Assembly (NCBI RefSeq): GCF_023053635.1
Contig: NC_086180.1
Location: 1,216,001 to 1,280,000 of the forward strand
Direction: 5' to 3'
DNA: 64,000 bases
DNA from: Elgaria multicarinata webbii
Taxonomy: Eukaryota > Chordata > Lepidosauria > Squamata > Anguidae
Below, one piece after another: positions 1-11,512 of this stretch. The notes under the pieces are model-generated. The model made no database searches. It worked only from the letters and a program-made list of their open reading frames with translations, and was not told where the DNA came from. How positions within the stretch are numbered: the stretch's first letter is position 1; each line of letters opens with the position of its first letter. A program made the translations under genes and the position numbers.

Positions 1-640
1 GGGGTCTCTCTCCTCTGAAATGGTGCGAGAACATTCGGGCGGTTTCCACGGCCTCCACGACAGCTTTGGACGCGGCTTTCACGGCTTGTCTTTTTCACCA
101 CAGCCCGAGCAAAGCAGCGGATCGGGACCCCTGGTCCGCTTCCTCGGTGCTGCGGCGGCTCCGGGATGCTCTCTGCTCCCGACGGTGGGCTCCAGGGAGT
201 TGGCCGTCGAGGCCTCTGCTCTCGCAGCCCGGTGCTTCAGCATCGCCTGAGCCCTTTCTGATGCAAGGTCACAAAGAAAGAGTCGTCCTGAACTGACTCT
301 GGCTGACCTAACTTCGTTTCCAAAGTAGCATCACCTTCTTGATGCGCGATGATGAAATTTCACCGCGAGGATGAGAAACTTTGCCACAGCGCCGACGGTC
401 GGGAAGTCTTTCCCTTCCGGGGTTCCAGCAAATGCCCTTTTCAGTCTCCCGCGGGACTTTGCATTATGAGGGTCTCCCTGATCAGCGCCATCCTGCTTTT
501 CTGTTTGAAACTAAGCAAAGTGGCTGAGATAAATCCTTACGTAGAAATACGTCAAAACAAAATAAAACAATTATACTGACACTGTAATAGTAAAAAACGG
601 CAGTACCAAAACAACGAATAAGCAATTTAAATTTAAAAGA
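1..640. other. CpG-rich flank without recognised gene
   Basis: The first about 500 bp are moderately CpG-rich (GGCGG, CCGCG and GACGG motifs) and then turn AT-rich. Short open frames are present but none matches a family I know. It may be the edge of a regulatory region belonging to a gene further left. Confidence 0.35.
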
Positions 641-692
641 GAGCTTTGGCTACTGGGTGGTAGAGAAATGCAATAAATAAAATAAAATATAA
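640..692 (+). repeat. L2-type LINE 3' tail remnant
   Basis: Contains AGCTTTGGCTACTGGGTGGT then AGAAATGCAATAAATAAAA, the terminal stem and simple-repeat tail shared with many L2 copies in this window. Confidence 0.55.
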
Positions 693-1284
693 AATAAAAT
701 TCAAGATTTGTATTCGTGAGGATGCGCAAGATATTAACGGAATAAATAAAATAATGAATAGACATGCTTAGGACTTCGCTGCTGCTCCTGTACACTGTTC
801 TTTGGTCAAATGAAGAAACACCTGAATTTCTCTCAGCGGAGAGTAACAGATCTATAGCTTGGAAGGTGTGTGTGTGGGGGGGGGGAATGAAGTGCACGCC
901 ACAGGGTTCCACCTCCACACCCCCTGCAAAAGCGGCGGTCTGGTTTCATGCTTTTCTTCTAACCTGTGGGGTAAAAGAATTGGGACATGCACCTATGCAA
1001 ATTCTGTTTCTGAAAGTTTGGGGGAGGATTATGGCCAAATGGATAAAATGTACTACTACAAACTGGGAATAACACGCTTCCAATAATTACCAATTTAACA
1101 GGAAGAGGATGCGCCTTCAGCTTGGAGAGGAACCCTCTCTGGGTGAGCGGTGGACCTAAACGTCTCAGCATCGCAATCTTTACAAACGCCGCGGGCTTTT
1201 CTTCCGTTCTTATCTGCCCCCCCCCCCGCAAAGGTTACACTATTTAAACGCATTAACATGTATGGATAAGGAAGTGTAAGAAAC

Positions 1285-1502
1285 AGAGTTTTGTGTCACC
1301 TTAAAGACGAACCAATTTATTCTGGCGCGAGCTTTCGGGACAGTGACCACTTCATCAGATGCATCACGTGATAACCTCCAATCGGCAGATTTGTGGGAGG
1401 GGGGAGGGGGAGGGGGAGATGTAAACTGTGTCGTCAGAGGTAACTGAAATGCAGGAAGAACACAACAAACGTGCTAGTCTTCAAGGTGCCACAAGACGCT
1501 CC
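1285..1502 (-). repeat. Dispersed repeat of unknown class, minus orientation
   Basis: 1285-1375 has TGTCACCTTAAAGACGAACC, then AATTTATTCTGGCGCGAGCT and CTTCATCAGATGCATC; 1468-1502 has AGTCTTCAAGGTGCCACAAG. The same family appears in plus orientation at 44480-44608. I recognise it as a repeat common in reptiles but cannot assign its superfamily. Confidence 0.45.
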
Positions 1503-1939
1503 CCCCCTGCAAGCCCACCCCTCTGGAAACTAGGACGGGGCGCCGCCCCGATCCACCAAAGGGCTCGTTGTGGGTGGGAAAAGGTTCCTAGGCACGCACA
1601 CACGTGTCCCTTACCGGCAGAAAGGCAGGGGTGAGACGGTCGCACCCAGGAAAGACACGCAGCGCTCCCGTCTCCTCACAGCACCAATCACCTGGGGACC
1701 GAGGCAGGCAGACGCCGCTCCCCGCCTGCCTGCCTGCCTCCTCTCCACCCACCCACCGCTGCCACAGGTCCAGGGAGAAACGCCTGTGTGGACCAGCAGG
1801 CGGTGCCCCCCCCCGCACCCTCCGCCCTTTAGCCCAAAGGTTCTGACTGGATCGGAACAGCTCCCACTGAGCAGCAGCAAACGTTCCTTTGGCCCGGACG
1901 CCACTGCGGGCCAGAGCAGCCCCCCCCCCCAGCCAGGGG

Positions 1940-2045
1940 CCCTCTAGATGTCTTGGATTGCAGTTCCCAGCATCCTCAGCCAGCAGGGCTAGGCAACGCC
2001 GGGAATGATGGGAATTGCAGTCGAAGACGTTTGGAGGGCACCTGT
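1940..2045. repeat. Degraded fold-back element
   Basis: Inverted arms around TCTAGATGTCTTGGATTGCA and its rough complement near 2010-2045. It belongs to the family seen at 18805, 30430 and 39122 (core CCAGATGTGTTGGACTACA). Non-autonomous and old. Confidence 0.5.
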
Positions 2046-2138
2046 TCGGGAGAGGCTGGGCTGGAATTTTGAAACGCATCTTGACTGAGCTGCACTTTGT
2101 AGCACTTTGGGCTCAAGCAAACGTTTTACACCCCCTAG

Positions 2139-2340
2139 AATCCTACAACCGTAGCATCGTAGAGCTGGAAGGGGCCTCTAAGGCCCTCGAGCCCAACATG
2201 CCCCTTCGAGCATCGCTGACAGACGGCTGTCCAGCTGCCTCTGGAAGGCCTCTCGTCGGGGGGGGGGAGCGCCCACCCCTCCCTGGGGCACTGGCTCCAG
2301 TGGCGTCCTGCTCCAACACCCAGGGAGTTTCCCCTGAGGC
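2139..2340 (-). mobile_element. CR1 LINE 3' end, old
   Basis: Minus-strand CR1 tail: diverged TAGCATCGTAGAGCTGGAAG, then GGGCCTCTAAGGCC and CATCGCTGACAGACGGCTGT. It matches the younger copies at 19993 and 34070 but with many substitutions. It abuts the orphan CpG island. Confidence 0.75.
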
Positions 2341-2359
2341 TCCCTGGGCCCGGCGCCCG

Positions 2360-2990
2360 TGATTCCTCCCCCCACCCCCCCATCCAGCCCCAGGGCGGCG
2401 GGCAGTGAGCGGCGCCCTCGGCCGGGCTCCTGCTCGGACGGGAGGGCCGAGAGCTCCTGGCCCGCCCCGCGGCCCCCTCCGGCCCCGGGCTGGCGATCGC
2501 CCGGCCGCGCTTCCTTCTCGCCCGCGTGGGCTGGGCCCCAAGAGAAGCGGGGCCCCCGACCCCCGCCGGCCCAGGCCTGGAGGGCGGCGTCCCCGGGCCC
2601 CGCCGCCGCCGCCGCGCTTGGGCGTCCGAGCAGAGGCCTCCGCGCCGCCGGCCGAGGGGCGGGGGCAGGGGCGGGGGCCGGCTCGCGGGCGGGCGGGCCT
2701 CCCCAGGCCGCCTGCGGCTGGGGCCGAGCAAAGGGCGGCCGGGGGGGGGGGCTGAGCGAGGCCCGGGCCCGGGCCCGTTCGCCCGCAAAGGCCGAGGCAG
2801 CCAGGAGCTCCGCTGCCCCGCCCGGGCCCTGAGCGCTGGGAGGCGCCTGCGGAGAGACGGGCCCGCCGCGGCAGCAGCCAGAGGCGGGAGCGCGGCGCCC
2901 GGAGCGCCACCACGACGAGCCCCGCCCCGGGGAGGCCGGGGAGCCGAGGCTGGGGCGCGCAGCGCGGCGTCCGGGAGGAGCCATCCCTGG
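2360..2990. promoter_or_regulatory. Orphan CpG island
   Basis: About 630 bp of very GC- and CpG-rich sequence, as dense as the SPR and EXOC6B islands. Open frames cross it on both strands, as expected of GC-rich DNA, but none resembles a known protein and I see no convincing start-plus-donor exon. It could be the promoter of an unlisted noncoding RNA, an island of a gene lying to the left (EMX1 would be the candidate from human gene order), or a diverged 5' exon. Confidence 0.6.
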
Positions 2991-2999
2991 GAAATGATC

Positions 3000-3355
3000 T
3001 GAAAAGGGACCCTGCAGAGCTGGGAAAAGGGCAGAAAAGGGCACCTCAAGGAGGGAAGGTTACGCAACTGGGATTGTCCAGCTTGGGAAAAAGGAGGCTG
3101 AGGGGAGACCTGAGAGAGGGGGACAACATGACGCCGGGTGTGGAGAAGGTGGGCAGGGAGACGTTTTTCTCCTTCTCGCAAAATACTAGAACCTGGTGGG
3201 GTCATAGCCCATGAAGCTGATGGGTGGGAGATCCAGGACAAGCAAAAGGAAGGACCTCTTCACACAGCATGTAGTTAAAGTATGGAACTCACTACCACAA
3301 GATGTAGTTATTTAAAGCCACCAATTTGGGTGGATTTAAAAGGGGGTTAGACACA
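3000..3355 (+). mobile_element. CR1 LINE 3' region, old subfamily
   Basis: Plus-strand relic with GCTTGGGAAAAAGGAGGCTG, AGGGGAGACCTGAGAG, GGGGTCATAGCCCATGAAGC and ACTACCACAAGATGTAGTTA. A related copy lies at 28808. It is cut at its end by an L2 tail. Confidence 0.75.
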
Positions 3356-3440
3356 TTTATTTATTTATTTATTTATTTATTACATTTTTATACTGCCCAA
3401 TAGCCGAAGCTCTCCGGGCGGTTCACAAAATACAAAACAA
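3356..3440 (-). mobile_element. L2-type LINE 3' tail
   Basis: A TTTA run followed by TTTTTATACTGCCCAATAGC, CGAAGCTCTCCGGGCGG and TTCACAAAA, the 3' end of the commonest L2 family here in minus orientation (compare 9062, 49384, 61913 and 63312). Confidence 0.75.
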
Positions 3441-3804
3441 GGATCAGTTCTTGATTTTCAAACAGAACGCAAGGCAGAAAGTTCCTTGATTCTTAACAAC
3501 AAAGATCACTCAGCTCACAGTTTGGCCGCACAGCTCTGGTTTGGCGCGTCAGGAGCGCTTCTTTTAAGCCCTTCGGATATTCCAGCTGAGAACTGCAAAT
3601 GCTTCCTTCCGCCTTGGGCCCATGCTGCCAGTCCACATGGAGAACAGGGCTGTGCAGTTCATGCGCTTGGCTTCTTTGCTCTTTGGCTGAGGGCGAAGCT
3701 GGTGAGAAAAGATGAGGAGAATGGAGGTAGAAATGCCACCCCAAGGAACCAGGGGGGCGTTAGAGGGCCAGCCCCAACAAATGTTGTCTCTGTCTTCAAA
3801 AGGT
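3441..3804. other. No recognised gene or repeat
   Basis: Unique-looking sequence between an L2 tail and an old CR1. Open frames on both strands show no family resemblance. Confidence 0.4.
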
Positions 3805-4575
3805 GGTGATGATGGGACCTGTCAGCCTGATGTAAACACCAGGCAAAATTCTGGAAGGAAGTGTTAAGTGGTCAGTTTGTAAGCAGTTTGTAAACAATAA
3901 TGCTTTGCTTTCTCAGAGTCGCCATAGGTTTATCAAGAATCAGTCTTGCCAAACTAACAAACCGTATCTCCTTCTCTCTCTGTTTTAATTGAGTGACTGC
4001 TACATAGATAGATCATGATAACCCCAGGGACATAGTACATCCTGACTTCAGAAAAGCATATGGCAAGGTCTGCCATCATAGCCTTGTGTTCAGCTCTGAG
4101 GACCACATTTTAAGAAGGACTCTGACAAATGGGAGCATGTCCAGAGCAGGGCAGCCCAAGCAGGGAAGGATCTGAAAACTACGTTCTATGAGAAATGGTT
4201 GGAAGAGCTGGGAATGCAAAGCCTGGAGATGAGAAGACATGATAGCAGTTGTCCAGTACCTGAAAGGCTCTCACACAGAAGATGGAGCAGGCTTATTCTC
4301 TGTTACTCCAGAGGGCAGGGCTAGGACACATGGCTGGAAGTTGTAGGGAAACAGATTTTGGCTAAACATTAAGCGAAAAGCTGTTTGAGAATGGAAGAGA
4401 TGGTCTCAGGAGGCGGCGGACTCGCTTTCCCTTCGGTGGGGGTATTTAATCAGAGGCTGTGTGGCCATCTGTCAGGGATGCTGTAATTGCATCCTGCATG
4501 GCAGAGCCTGCATTGAGCTGGGGATTGAACTAGATGATCTCTAAGGTGCCTTCTTACTCAATGATTCTGTGATAA
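3805..4575 (+). mobile_element. CR1 LINE 3' half, old and decayed
   Basis: From the RT region (a decayed GACTTCAGAAAAGCATATGG, as in the FSKAF motif) through GAGCATGTCCAGAGCAGGGC and GGATTGAACTAGATGATCTC to the terminal ATGATTCTGTGAT. Heavily substituted, so one of the oldest CR1 copies here. Confidence 0.75.
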
Positions 4576-6539
4576 GTGCTCTACCCCTGGACCCTCTCGC
4601 CACTGGGAGAAATGAGGCGAACTTAACAATCTCGTTCTCTCCTCAACTCCTCTCTGTGTCAGCGTTTTGAGAGCACTGGGGACTTGCAGCGCCTTTTAAA
4701 GATCTGTTTACTTACAGATAGTTAAGGAAGTGTCAAGTGGAAGCAAACAAGCACTCCATCAGCAGGCAGCACAACCTCTGATCATGCACCAGGTTACCAA
4801 AGTAACAGTTGCACCCCAATGGCACCAGCTGCAGCTAGACTCTGAGCACTTGAACTCTGATCACATCCTACAAGTGGATTGTCCCTTCAGGAAAACATCT
4901 CTTCCTCCTCTCCCACAGGAAGTAATCAGTTTAAACAAAAGATGGCCATGCTCCCTTGACACACCAGGGAGGACTATCACACTTTGATCCCTTTGTGGTG
5001 CACAGAGAGCTGCCTGTGTGGGAAAGTGCTGCCGCCTAGCAATGTATTGCAGACTTGAGTCCACTTGTGACATATCCATTTGTGGGGGTCTGGGTGAGTT
5101 CCACCATTTCTCCTTTGCCCCCACTCTCCACATGCCTTCTGCAGCCATGTTGACATACACAAGATATGTGTAGAGCCGAAACAGGGAAGGGTTAGACAAC
5201 AAAGAAAGTATCAAACCTTAAGAAAACTGCATGAGAACATTTATTCCCCCCCCCAAAAAAGCATCTTAGCCACCCCCACCCCCACCACCCCCAGCAGGCA
5301 GGGTTCAAAGGGTGCAATGTGTATAACTGAGCAGGTGAGCCCTGGGTTCCCTGCCTCTGGCTGGGGCCTGTGCCATCACGCACGCACGCTGGACCTTTAA
5401 AGGAGGGGCGAGAGGAAGTTGCTCTGTATGGTGCATCACAGGGGTTGGGCAGAAGGAGAACCCTCGTCCTCTTGTCTCTTGTAAGTGGTGCTTCCACAAA
5501 GAGTGTGGAGTTTGTTTCCACACCACCAGCAAGGACCCGGCTGCTTGACCAGGGAGGGAACGTGGGAGGGTGCCCCCCCCCCGGCAATTAACTCCAGAGT
5601 TTGGTAATGTGGGTTCTTATTAACAAGTGGAGAGTGGAAAGTCCAAGTGAGGGCCACGTGCTTTCTTATGTCCACGCAGCTTGGTCAAGTCACTGACCCT
5701 TCCCTGATCTAGTCCTTCTGAGTCTCCAGACCTGTAATTATATTTCTCTCATTTATTTATTGCCCTGTTGTTGGTTACACAGTGATGAGCCGGCATCAAG
5801 AAGGTGGAGGCAGGCAAGGGTGTGGGAAGTATCAGGCAGGCAGTCGGGTTCCTCCCTGGAAGGTTTGACTTTGGACCACAGCAAGAGGACCAGACGAATC
5901 CTCTGTCAAGGGGAGTCCCCTTGGGCGACTGCTGAGCCCCCAGATTCCCCATCACTTTAGTCCGCCCGTCCCTCAGGGCCACCATTCCATTATCCACAAC
6001 ATTTCTTATAGACCCGATAAGTACCACAATGGACTCACATGCTTTCTGTGAAAGGAATAACCATACAAAGCATTTCAGGGCACTTCAGTACTGTTCAGTT
6101 AATTCTAGTGCACTTCAGATGAACTACGTGTTTGCATGATGTCAGTGGTTATGGAGGAGATGTAGTTATTACTAGGACAACCTTCATGACTGCTGTACAA
6201 GCAGTTAGCACGGAGGAGAAGGCAAGCAAGATCCCTTTAACTAGAGGGAGCACCCAGATTTCCATCTTTGGATCCAGTTGTAAAGGAGGAAGAATGCCTA
6301 CATCTGCGCCTGTCCTTCCCTGCTAGCTATTCCTGCTGCAGAGAGGGGGGGAGGGTTCTCTGTTGTGGCACCCAGGCTGCAGAACTCCCTTCCCCATGAG
6401 AGCTGTGTGGCTAGCCAATGGCTATCCTGTCTGGGAATGATGGGAGTTGAAGTCCAATACATCTGGAGGGCACAGATGATTCCGATCTGTTTAAAGTCTC
6501 CAAGATTACTTACAATTAAAACTTAAAACAATTTAAAAG
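4576..6539. other. Repeat-poor stretch without recognised gene
   Basis: No coding similarity seen. It holds homopolymer C runs near 5249 and 5574 and a small fold-back relic at about 6430-6475. The rest looks unique. Confidence 0.4.
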
Positions 6540-6630
6540 CTTATTTTAAAAGCTTCTTTGTAAACCAGCCAAAGAGCTTCAGCTACGGGTCAATATGTAA
6601 ATGTAATAAATAATATAATAATATTTTTAA
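6540..6630 (+). repeat. L2-type tail remnant
   Basis: CCAGCCAAAGAGCTTCAGCT then GTAAATGTAATAAATAATA, a diverged L2 3' end followed by A-rich low-complexity DNA to about 6735. Confidence 0.45.
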
Positions 6631-6839
6631 AAAACAAACAAAGCAAAGCAAAACCTTAAAACGATGTGAAAACTTTTAAAACGATTTAAAACTTCAAAAA
6701 CAATTTAATTTAAAAAACAAACAAATTTAAAGTAGATTTGACTTCTCCTTGCTATGTGCTTCTGTGTTTTCCCTGTTTTTGCATTCATGATTGCGAATTC
6801 CTCCCCATCAATTGTGTGATATAAGCAGCTGTAGGTATT

Positions 6840-7728
6840 CAAGATATGAATCTGACCGGACGGGGTGTGTGTGTGTTCAGCCTGTTCTGGATGGGGCTGC
6901 ACTCCCCCTGAAGGAGCAGGTTCATAGCTTGGGGGTTCTCCTAGAATCCTTTCTGTCACTTGAGGCTCAGGTGGCCTCGGTGGCACGGAGTGCTACCAAC
7001 TCCGGTTGGTGGCCCAGCTACGCCCCTATCTGGACAGGGATAACCTGGCTTCAGTTGTCCATGCTCTGGTAACCTCCAAATTAGATTACTGCAATGCACT
7101 CTACATAGGACTGCCTTTGAAGACAGTTCGGAAGCTGTAGCTCGTGCAAAATGCAGCGGCCAGATTGATTTCAGGAACCAGAAGGTTCGACCATATAACA
7201 CCTGCTCTGGTCCGCTTGCATTGGATGCCTATACGTTTCCGAGCCCAATTCAAGGTGCTGGTTTTATCCTATAAAGCCCTACATGGCTTGGGACCACAAT
7301 ACCTGATGGAACGCCTCTCCTGACGTGAACCTACCCATACACTGTGCACAATATCTAAGGTCCTCCTCCAAGTGCCTACTCTGAGGGAAGCTCGGAGGAT
7401 GGCAACAAGGGAGAGGGCCTTTTCGGTGGTGGCCCCCCGACTGTGGAATGATCTCCCCGATTAGGCTCGCCTGGTGCCACCGTTGTTATCTTTCAGGCGC
7501 CAGGTCAAGACTTTCCTCTCCTCCCAGGCATTTAACGGCATTGAACAATGCTAAGTTTGTTTTTTAATGGACCCCAGAACTGTTGTTTTAAATGGATGCT
7601 GCTGTTTTTTTACTGTTGTTTTTATGTCTCTGATGGTTTTTTAATTTTGTATACTTTTAATGTTTACTGTTTTTAGCTTTTGTGAACCTCCCAGAAAGCT
7701 TCGGCTGTGGGGCGGTATATAAATGTAA

Positions 7729-7767
<39 letters not shown>

Positions 7768-7775
7768 AATAAAAT
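6840..7775 (+). mobile_element. L2-clade LINE, ORF2 C-terminus and 3' end
   Basis: Frame-broken coding relic reading LPLKEQVHSLGVLL, then VTSKLDYCNALYIGLPLKTV, KLQLVQNAAA, RPYNTCSGPLALDAYTFP-like and FKVLVLSYKALHGLGPQYL. This is the region after the reverse transcriptase in L2 elements. It ends with CGGTATATAAATGTAATAAA and an (AAAT)n tail. It is 5' truncated. Confidence 0.85.
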
Positions 7776-9061
7776 GCAAAAGGGTTGTGTGGAAATATTC
7801 CCATAAATGAATGTTCTTCAGAGCTGCATCCCAGCCCTGGCGGGTGTGCAGCTGCACCTTCCCCACCACCAGCCTTCGCCCTCCCTGGGCCTCACGTCTC
7901 TTGGGCTGCTCGTGTTTCTCAAGGGGAGGGGTCTTCCTCCTCTCCCACTCCGCTGCCCCAAGCACCATCCAGGCCCACTGCTGGGGCTGCAGAAATCTGG
8001 AGCAAGCCTTTCCCATCACATTTGGTACCAGCTCAGACTTGCCCTGCCCCATGGGGGGATTGAGGGGGAGGGAAAGACCTCAGTTTAGTGCCATTTGTTC
8101 TCCTGCCCTACAGGAATATGGCACAAAGGAGGAGGGCTGGGGAGCATGGCCTTACGATGGCTTAATTAATAACAGAACATTTTTGATTGTAGCCTCTATT
8201 AACCTCCATTGAGCCTCTTAAATAATCACTCATTAAAAGGCACTTGGAACCCTGGGGAACAGGACAGTTTACCAGCCATTGGTTTTGCTCCTTGGCATTA
8301 AAGGCGGTTAATCAGTTATCTGTCCTCGCTTTACTGACCAGCCGCACAGTAAATATTTGACATGCCCCAAACTCCCAGGATCAGGCGGATGTCTCTGCCC
8401 CCTTTCTTCTGCATGCCTTCGTCTCGTCTCCCTCTTTCACTTGTGGGGTGGTGCTGGGGGCTAATTTACATAGTGCAGTTTCCAGATGGAGGATGAATCT
8501 CACGAGTAATTCCTGTGGCCAAATATGTGTGCAAATGCATTGTGTGTGTGTGTTGTATGCACATGGAGGCTGTGGGGGCAAGTGTGAGGTGATGGTGTTA
8601 TAGAACAGAAACACTAATGAGAAAAGGGATTTTAAAAGGAGGAAAGGAGGACATGACAGTGGTTTGTTTGTACAATTCCATATGGCATGGAGACTGTAGA
8701 TGCAGATAATTCTCTCTCTGTGTGTGTGTGTTAGAATTTGAGGTCAATTACTATGAGCAAAAGTAATGAAATTGCCATTTTCAGATGGTGAAATACCAAG
8801 AGCAGAGATATGTTGGCACCAGCTCTGTGTGCTTAAATATAGAAGTGCCCCAATTATATAGAAGGTGGGGAGTCCAATTTTAAAAGGAAACAGGGGATTG
8901 GGCAGTTGAGGGGGTACAGAACTCCCTGCCCAGACCCTTTTGTTCCGGCAACCCTGGAGGAGAGACAAGGGTTTGGGTGGAGGGGCGGCAGGGCGTGGGT
9001 TTGCATAAGCCCACAGGAGACAGGGAGGGCAGGCGGGCGTCCAGCTCCCCTGGCCTGCATG
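7776..9061. other. No gene recognised; possible conserved noncoding stretch
   Basis: No protein family resemblance. At 8220-8360 the sequence is repeat-free, with homeobox-like TTAATCAG and TTAAAGG words. A TG microsatellite lies near 8535 and another near 8715. Confidence 0.35.
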
Positions 9062-9490
9062 CCCCTTTTGATCTTATTTTATTTATTAATTTATTTCATT
9101 TCATTTCATTTCTATACTGCTCAATAGCCGAAGCTCTCTGGGAGGTTCACAAAAATTAAAACCATGAAGAGCATAATAAAACAACCAACAATTTAAAAAA
9201 ACAAATACAAGATACAATATAAAAAGCACGACCAGGATAAAACCGCACAGCAAAAATTGATATAGGTTAAAATATGAGATTAAAACAGCAGAGTTTAAAT
9301 TTAAATTAAATTAGGTGTTATAATACCGAGAAAATAAAAAGGTCTTCAGCTGGCGACGAAAGGAAAACAATGTAGGTGCCAAGCGAACCTCTCTGGGGAG
9401 CTCGTTCCACAGCTGGGGTGCCACAGCAGAGAAAGCCCTTAAAATTGGATCCCTGCCCCTTCTTTCTATGGGAGTCTTCTGTATTTGAAC
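9062..9490 (-). mobile_element. L2-clade LINE 3' end
   Basis: Minus-oriented: TTCATTTCTATACTGCTCAA, TAGCCGAAGCTCTCTGGGAG, a 3' UTR rich in AATAAAA, then coding relics for CGTPAVERA-like and LRRQLKTFL-like C-terminal residues near 9340-9440. 5' truncated. Confidence 0.8.
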
Positions 9491-9499
9491 ACGTGTTCA

Positions 9500-9672
9500 A
9501 ATACATAAATTTTTAATGTTTTCATGATGGTGATGGTTTTATTGCTAGTTTTAATGTTTCTATTGTTGCTGTTTTAATCATTTTGATTTGTTGCACACCA
9601 CCTTGGCAGTATTTACAGAAAGGTGGTATAAAAATACTTAAAAATAAAAATATATACAAATGAATGAATAAC
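9500..9672 (+). repeat. L2-like 3' UTR and tail
   Basis: T-rich GTTTTTATTGCTAG-like sequence, then ACCACCTTGGCAGTATTTAC, AGAAAGGTGGTATAAAAATA and an A-rich tail, a second L2 subfamily end. Confidence 0.5.
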
Positions 9673-9985
9673 AGTTTGGCAGCCACAGGACAAAAAGCAA
9701 TGGAAGGTCATCTTCTCCTACTCAGTGAGTTCTGGGGGCAGCTGGTCGGCCACCGTTTGGCATGGAATACCAGACCTGAATGAAGTTCTGTCTGAAACAA
9801 TTGCAGGGTTATTGTATTCTTGCACTGGTTACTGGTGTGTTTCCTAGCACAATTCAGAGTGCTGGTTTTGACCTTTAAAGCTCTAAATGGTTTGGGACCA
9901 AGTTACTTGAAGGACCGCCTTCACCCCTATCAGCCTACACCCCACCCTTTAAGATCAGAAAGAGAGGACCTTCTCATTTGTAGAT

Positions 9986-10651
9986 CACAAGCTGAATATG
10001 AGCCAACAGTGCAATATGGCTGCAAGAAAGGCAAATGCTATTTTGGGCTGCATTAATAGAAGTATAGCTTCCAAATCACGTGAGGTCCTGGTTCCTCTCT
10101 ATTCAGCCCTGGTTAGGCCTCATCTAGAGTATTGCGTCCAGTTCTGGGCTCCACAATTCAAGAAGGATGCAGACAAGCTGGAGCATGTTCAGAGGAGGGC
10201 AACCAGGATGATCAGGGGTCTGGAAACAAAGCCCTATGAAGAGAGACTGAAAGAACTGGGCATGTTTAGCCTGGAGAAGAGAAGATGGAGGGGAGACATG
10301 AGAGCACTCTTCAAATACTTAAGGGGTTGTCACACAGAGGACAACCCCTTAAGTTGTCCTCTGGGAGGACAACGTCCTCCCAGAGTGCAGGACACGGAAT
10401 AACGGGCTCAAGTTAAAGGAAGCCAGATTCCAGCTGGACATCAGGAAAAACTTCCTAACTGTTAGAGCAGTACGACAATGGAACCAGTTTCCTAGGGAGG
10501 TTGTGGGCTCTCCCGCACTGGAGTCATTCAAGAGGCAGCTGGACAACCCTCTGTCAGGGATGCTTTAGGGTGGATCCCTGCATTGAGCAGGGGGTTGGAC
10601 TCGATGGCCTTGTAGGCCCCTTCCAACTCTGCTATTCTATGATTCTATGAT
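9986..10651 (+). mobile_element. CR1 LINE 3' end inserted in L2
   Basis: Encodes [40 protein letters not shown] and [20 protein letters not shown], the C-terminal part of CR1 ORF2, and ends TATTCTATGATTCTATGA. Young-looking. It carries a local inverted rearrangement at 10318-10353. Confidence 0.92.
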
Positions 10652-10837
10652 TTGCCCACCTGTGAGACCAATTAGGTGGGTGACTACCCATGAGAGGGCC
10701 TTCTCTGCACATGTCTGGAACAAGCTGTCATCAGAGGTCCGCCATGTTCCACCATTGCGGGCTTTTAAGAGGGTTTTAAAAACATATTATTTTACAGAGG
10801 CCTTCTCTTGATATGACTGTTGTTGTTGCTGCTATCA

Positions 10838-11034
10838 ATGGCTGCTAGACTGGATGGCTAAGTGCAGCCTCCAGTATCAGAGGCAGTAAGCCTGCATACC
10901 CTAATTGTTGGGGAACCATGCCCCGGTTGTGGGTTTCCTGCCACCAGCTGTTTGGCCACTGTGTGAACAGAGTCCTGCACTAAATGGACCCTTGGTCTGA
11001 TCCAGCCTCAGGGCTCTTCTCATGTTCTTATGAT
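10838..11034 (+). mobile_element. CR1-type 3' terminal fragment inserted in L2
   Basis: GGCTGCTAGACTGGATGGCT, CAGAGGCAGTAAGCCTGCAT, GTGGGTTTCCTGCCACCAGC, then AAATGGACCCTTGGTCTGAT and CATGTTCTTA. The same subfamily end occurs at 29490 and 30565, and in reverse at 16716, 17003 and 41660. Confidence 0.7.
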
Positions 11035-11225
11035 GTTGCCATTGCTGTTGCTGCTGGTTTGATTGCTGGTTTTTATTGTTGTTTTCATTGCTATTTTATT
11101 GTGTTTATGTTTTTATTGCTTTTAAGATTTTAATGTTTTTATGTATTTTATTGGTGTAAGGCAGCCTGGAAGAGCTTGTACTCTGAAAGGAGGCCAAGAA
11201 ATATTTCAAATAAATAAATAAATAA

Positions 11226-11512
11226 GAACTTGTTATTTGATGAAGAAATCAATCAAACTCAGCTTATCATCCCAAATTCAGCAAAACTGCTAATGATTAT
11301 TGGAGTGCGTAGTTAATTTATGCAATTTGCTCTCCCAGGGACGGCTGGGGGCTTGGTACTGGGATTGAGAGGCATGGGTGGTGGCAGTGGGGGGGGGAGT
11401 ACGAAGGCCCCCCTCATACCATGCTGGATATCCTTCCAGACTTGTTCAGTCATGGGATGCATCTACAGGTGACCTTCCTCCATCTTTGCCTCAGTGCTTT
11501 AGTACTACTCAG
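11226..11512. other. Unique-looking sequence
   Basis: No gene or repeat recognised; it leads into the minisatellite. Confidence 0.35.

Larger units (their letters stand above)
9798..11225 (+). mobile_element. L2-clade LINE split by two CR1 insertions
   Basis: Three pieces in order. 9798-9985 encodes FKALNGLGPSYLKDRLHPYQ. 10652-10837 continues downstream with REGLLCTCLEQAVIRGPPCS-like sequence and the LRAFKRVLKTYYFTEA motif. 11035-11225 is the 3' UTR with an AATAAATAAATAA tail. The pieces are collinear with one L2, interrupted by the CR1 copies at 9986-10651 and 10838-11034. Confidence 0.75.

Noticed and set aside
2135-3241. Long arginine/proline/glycine-rich frames in the orphan CpG island
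   Set aside because: Overlapping frames on both strands, as expected of about 80% GC DNA; no domain, and no start-donor structure I can defend. One extends into CR1 sequence.
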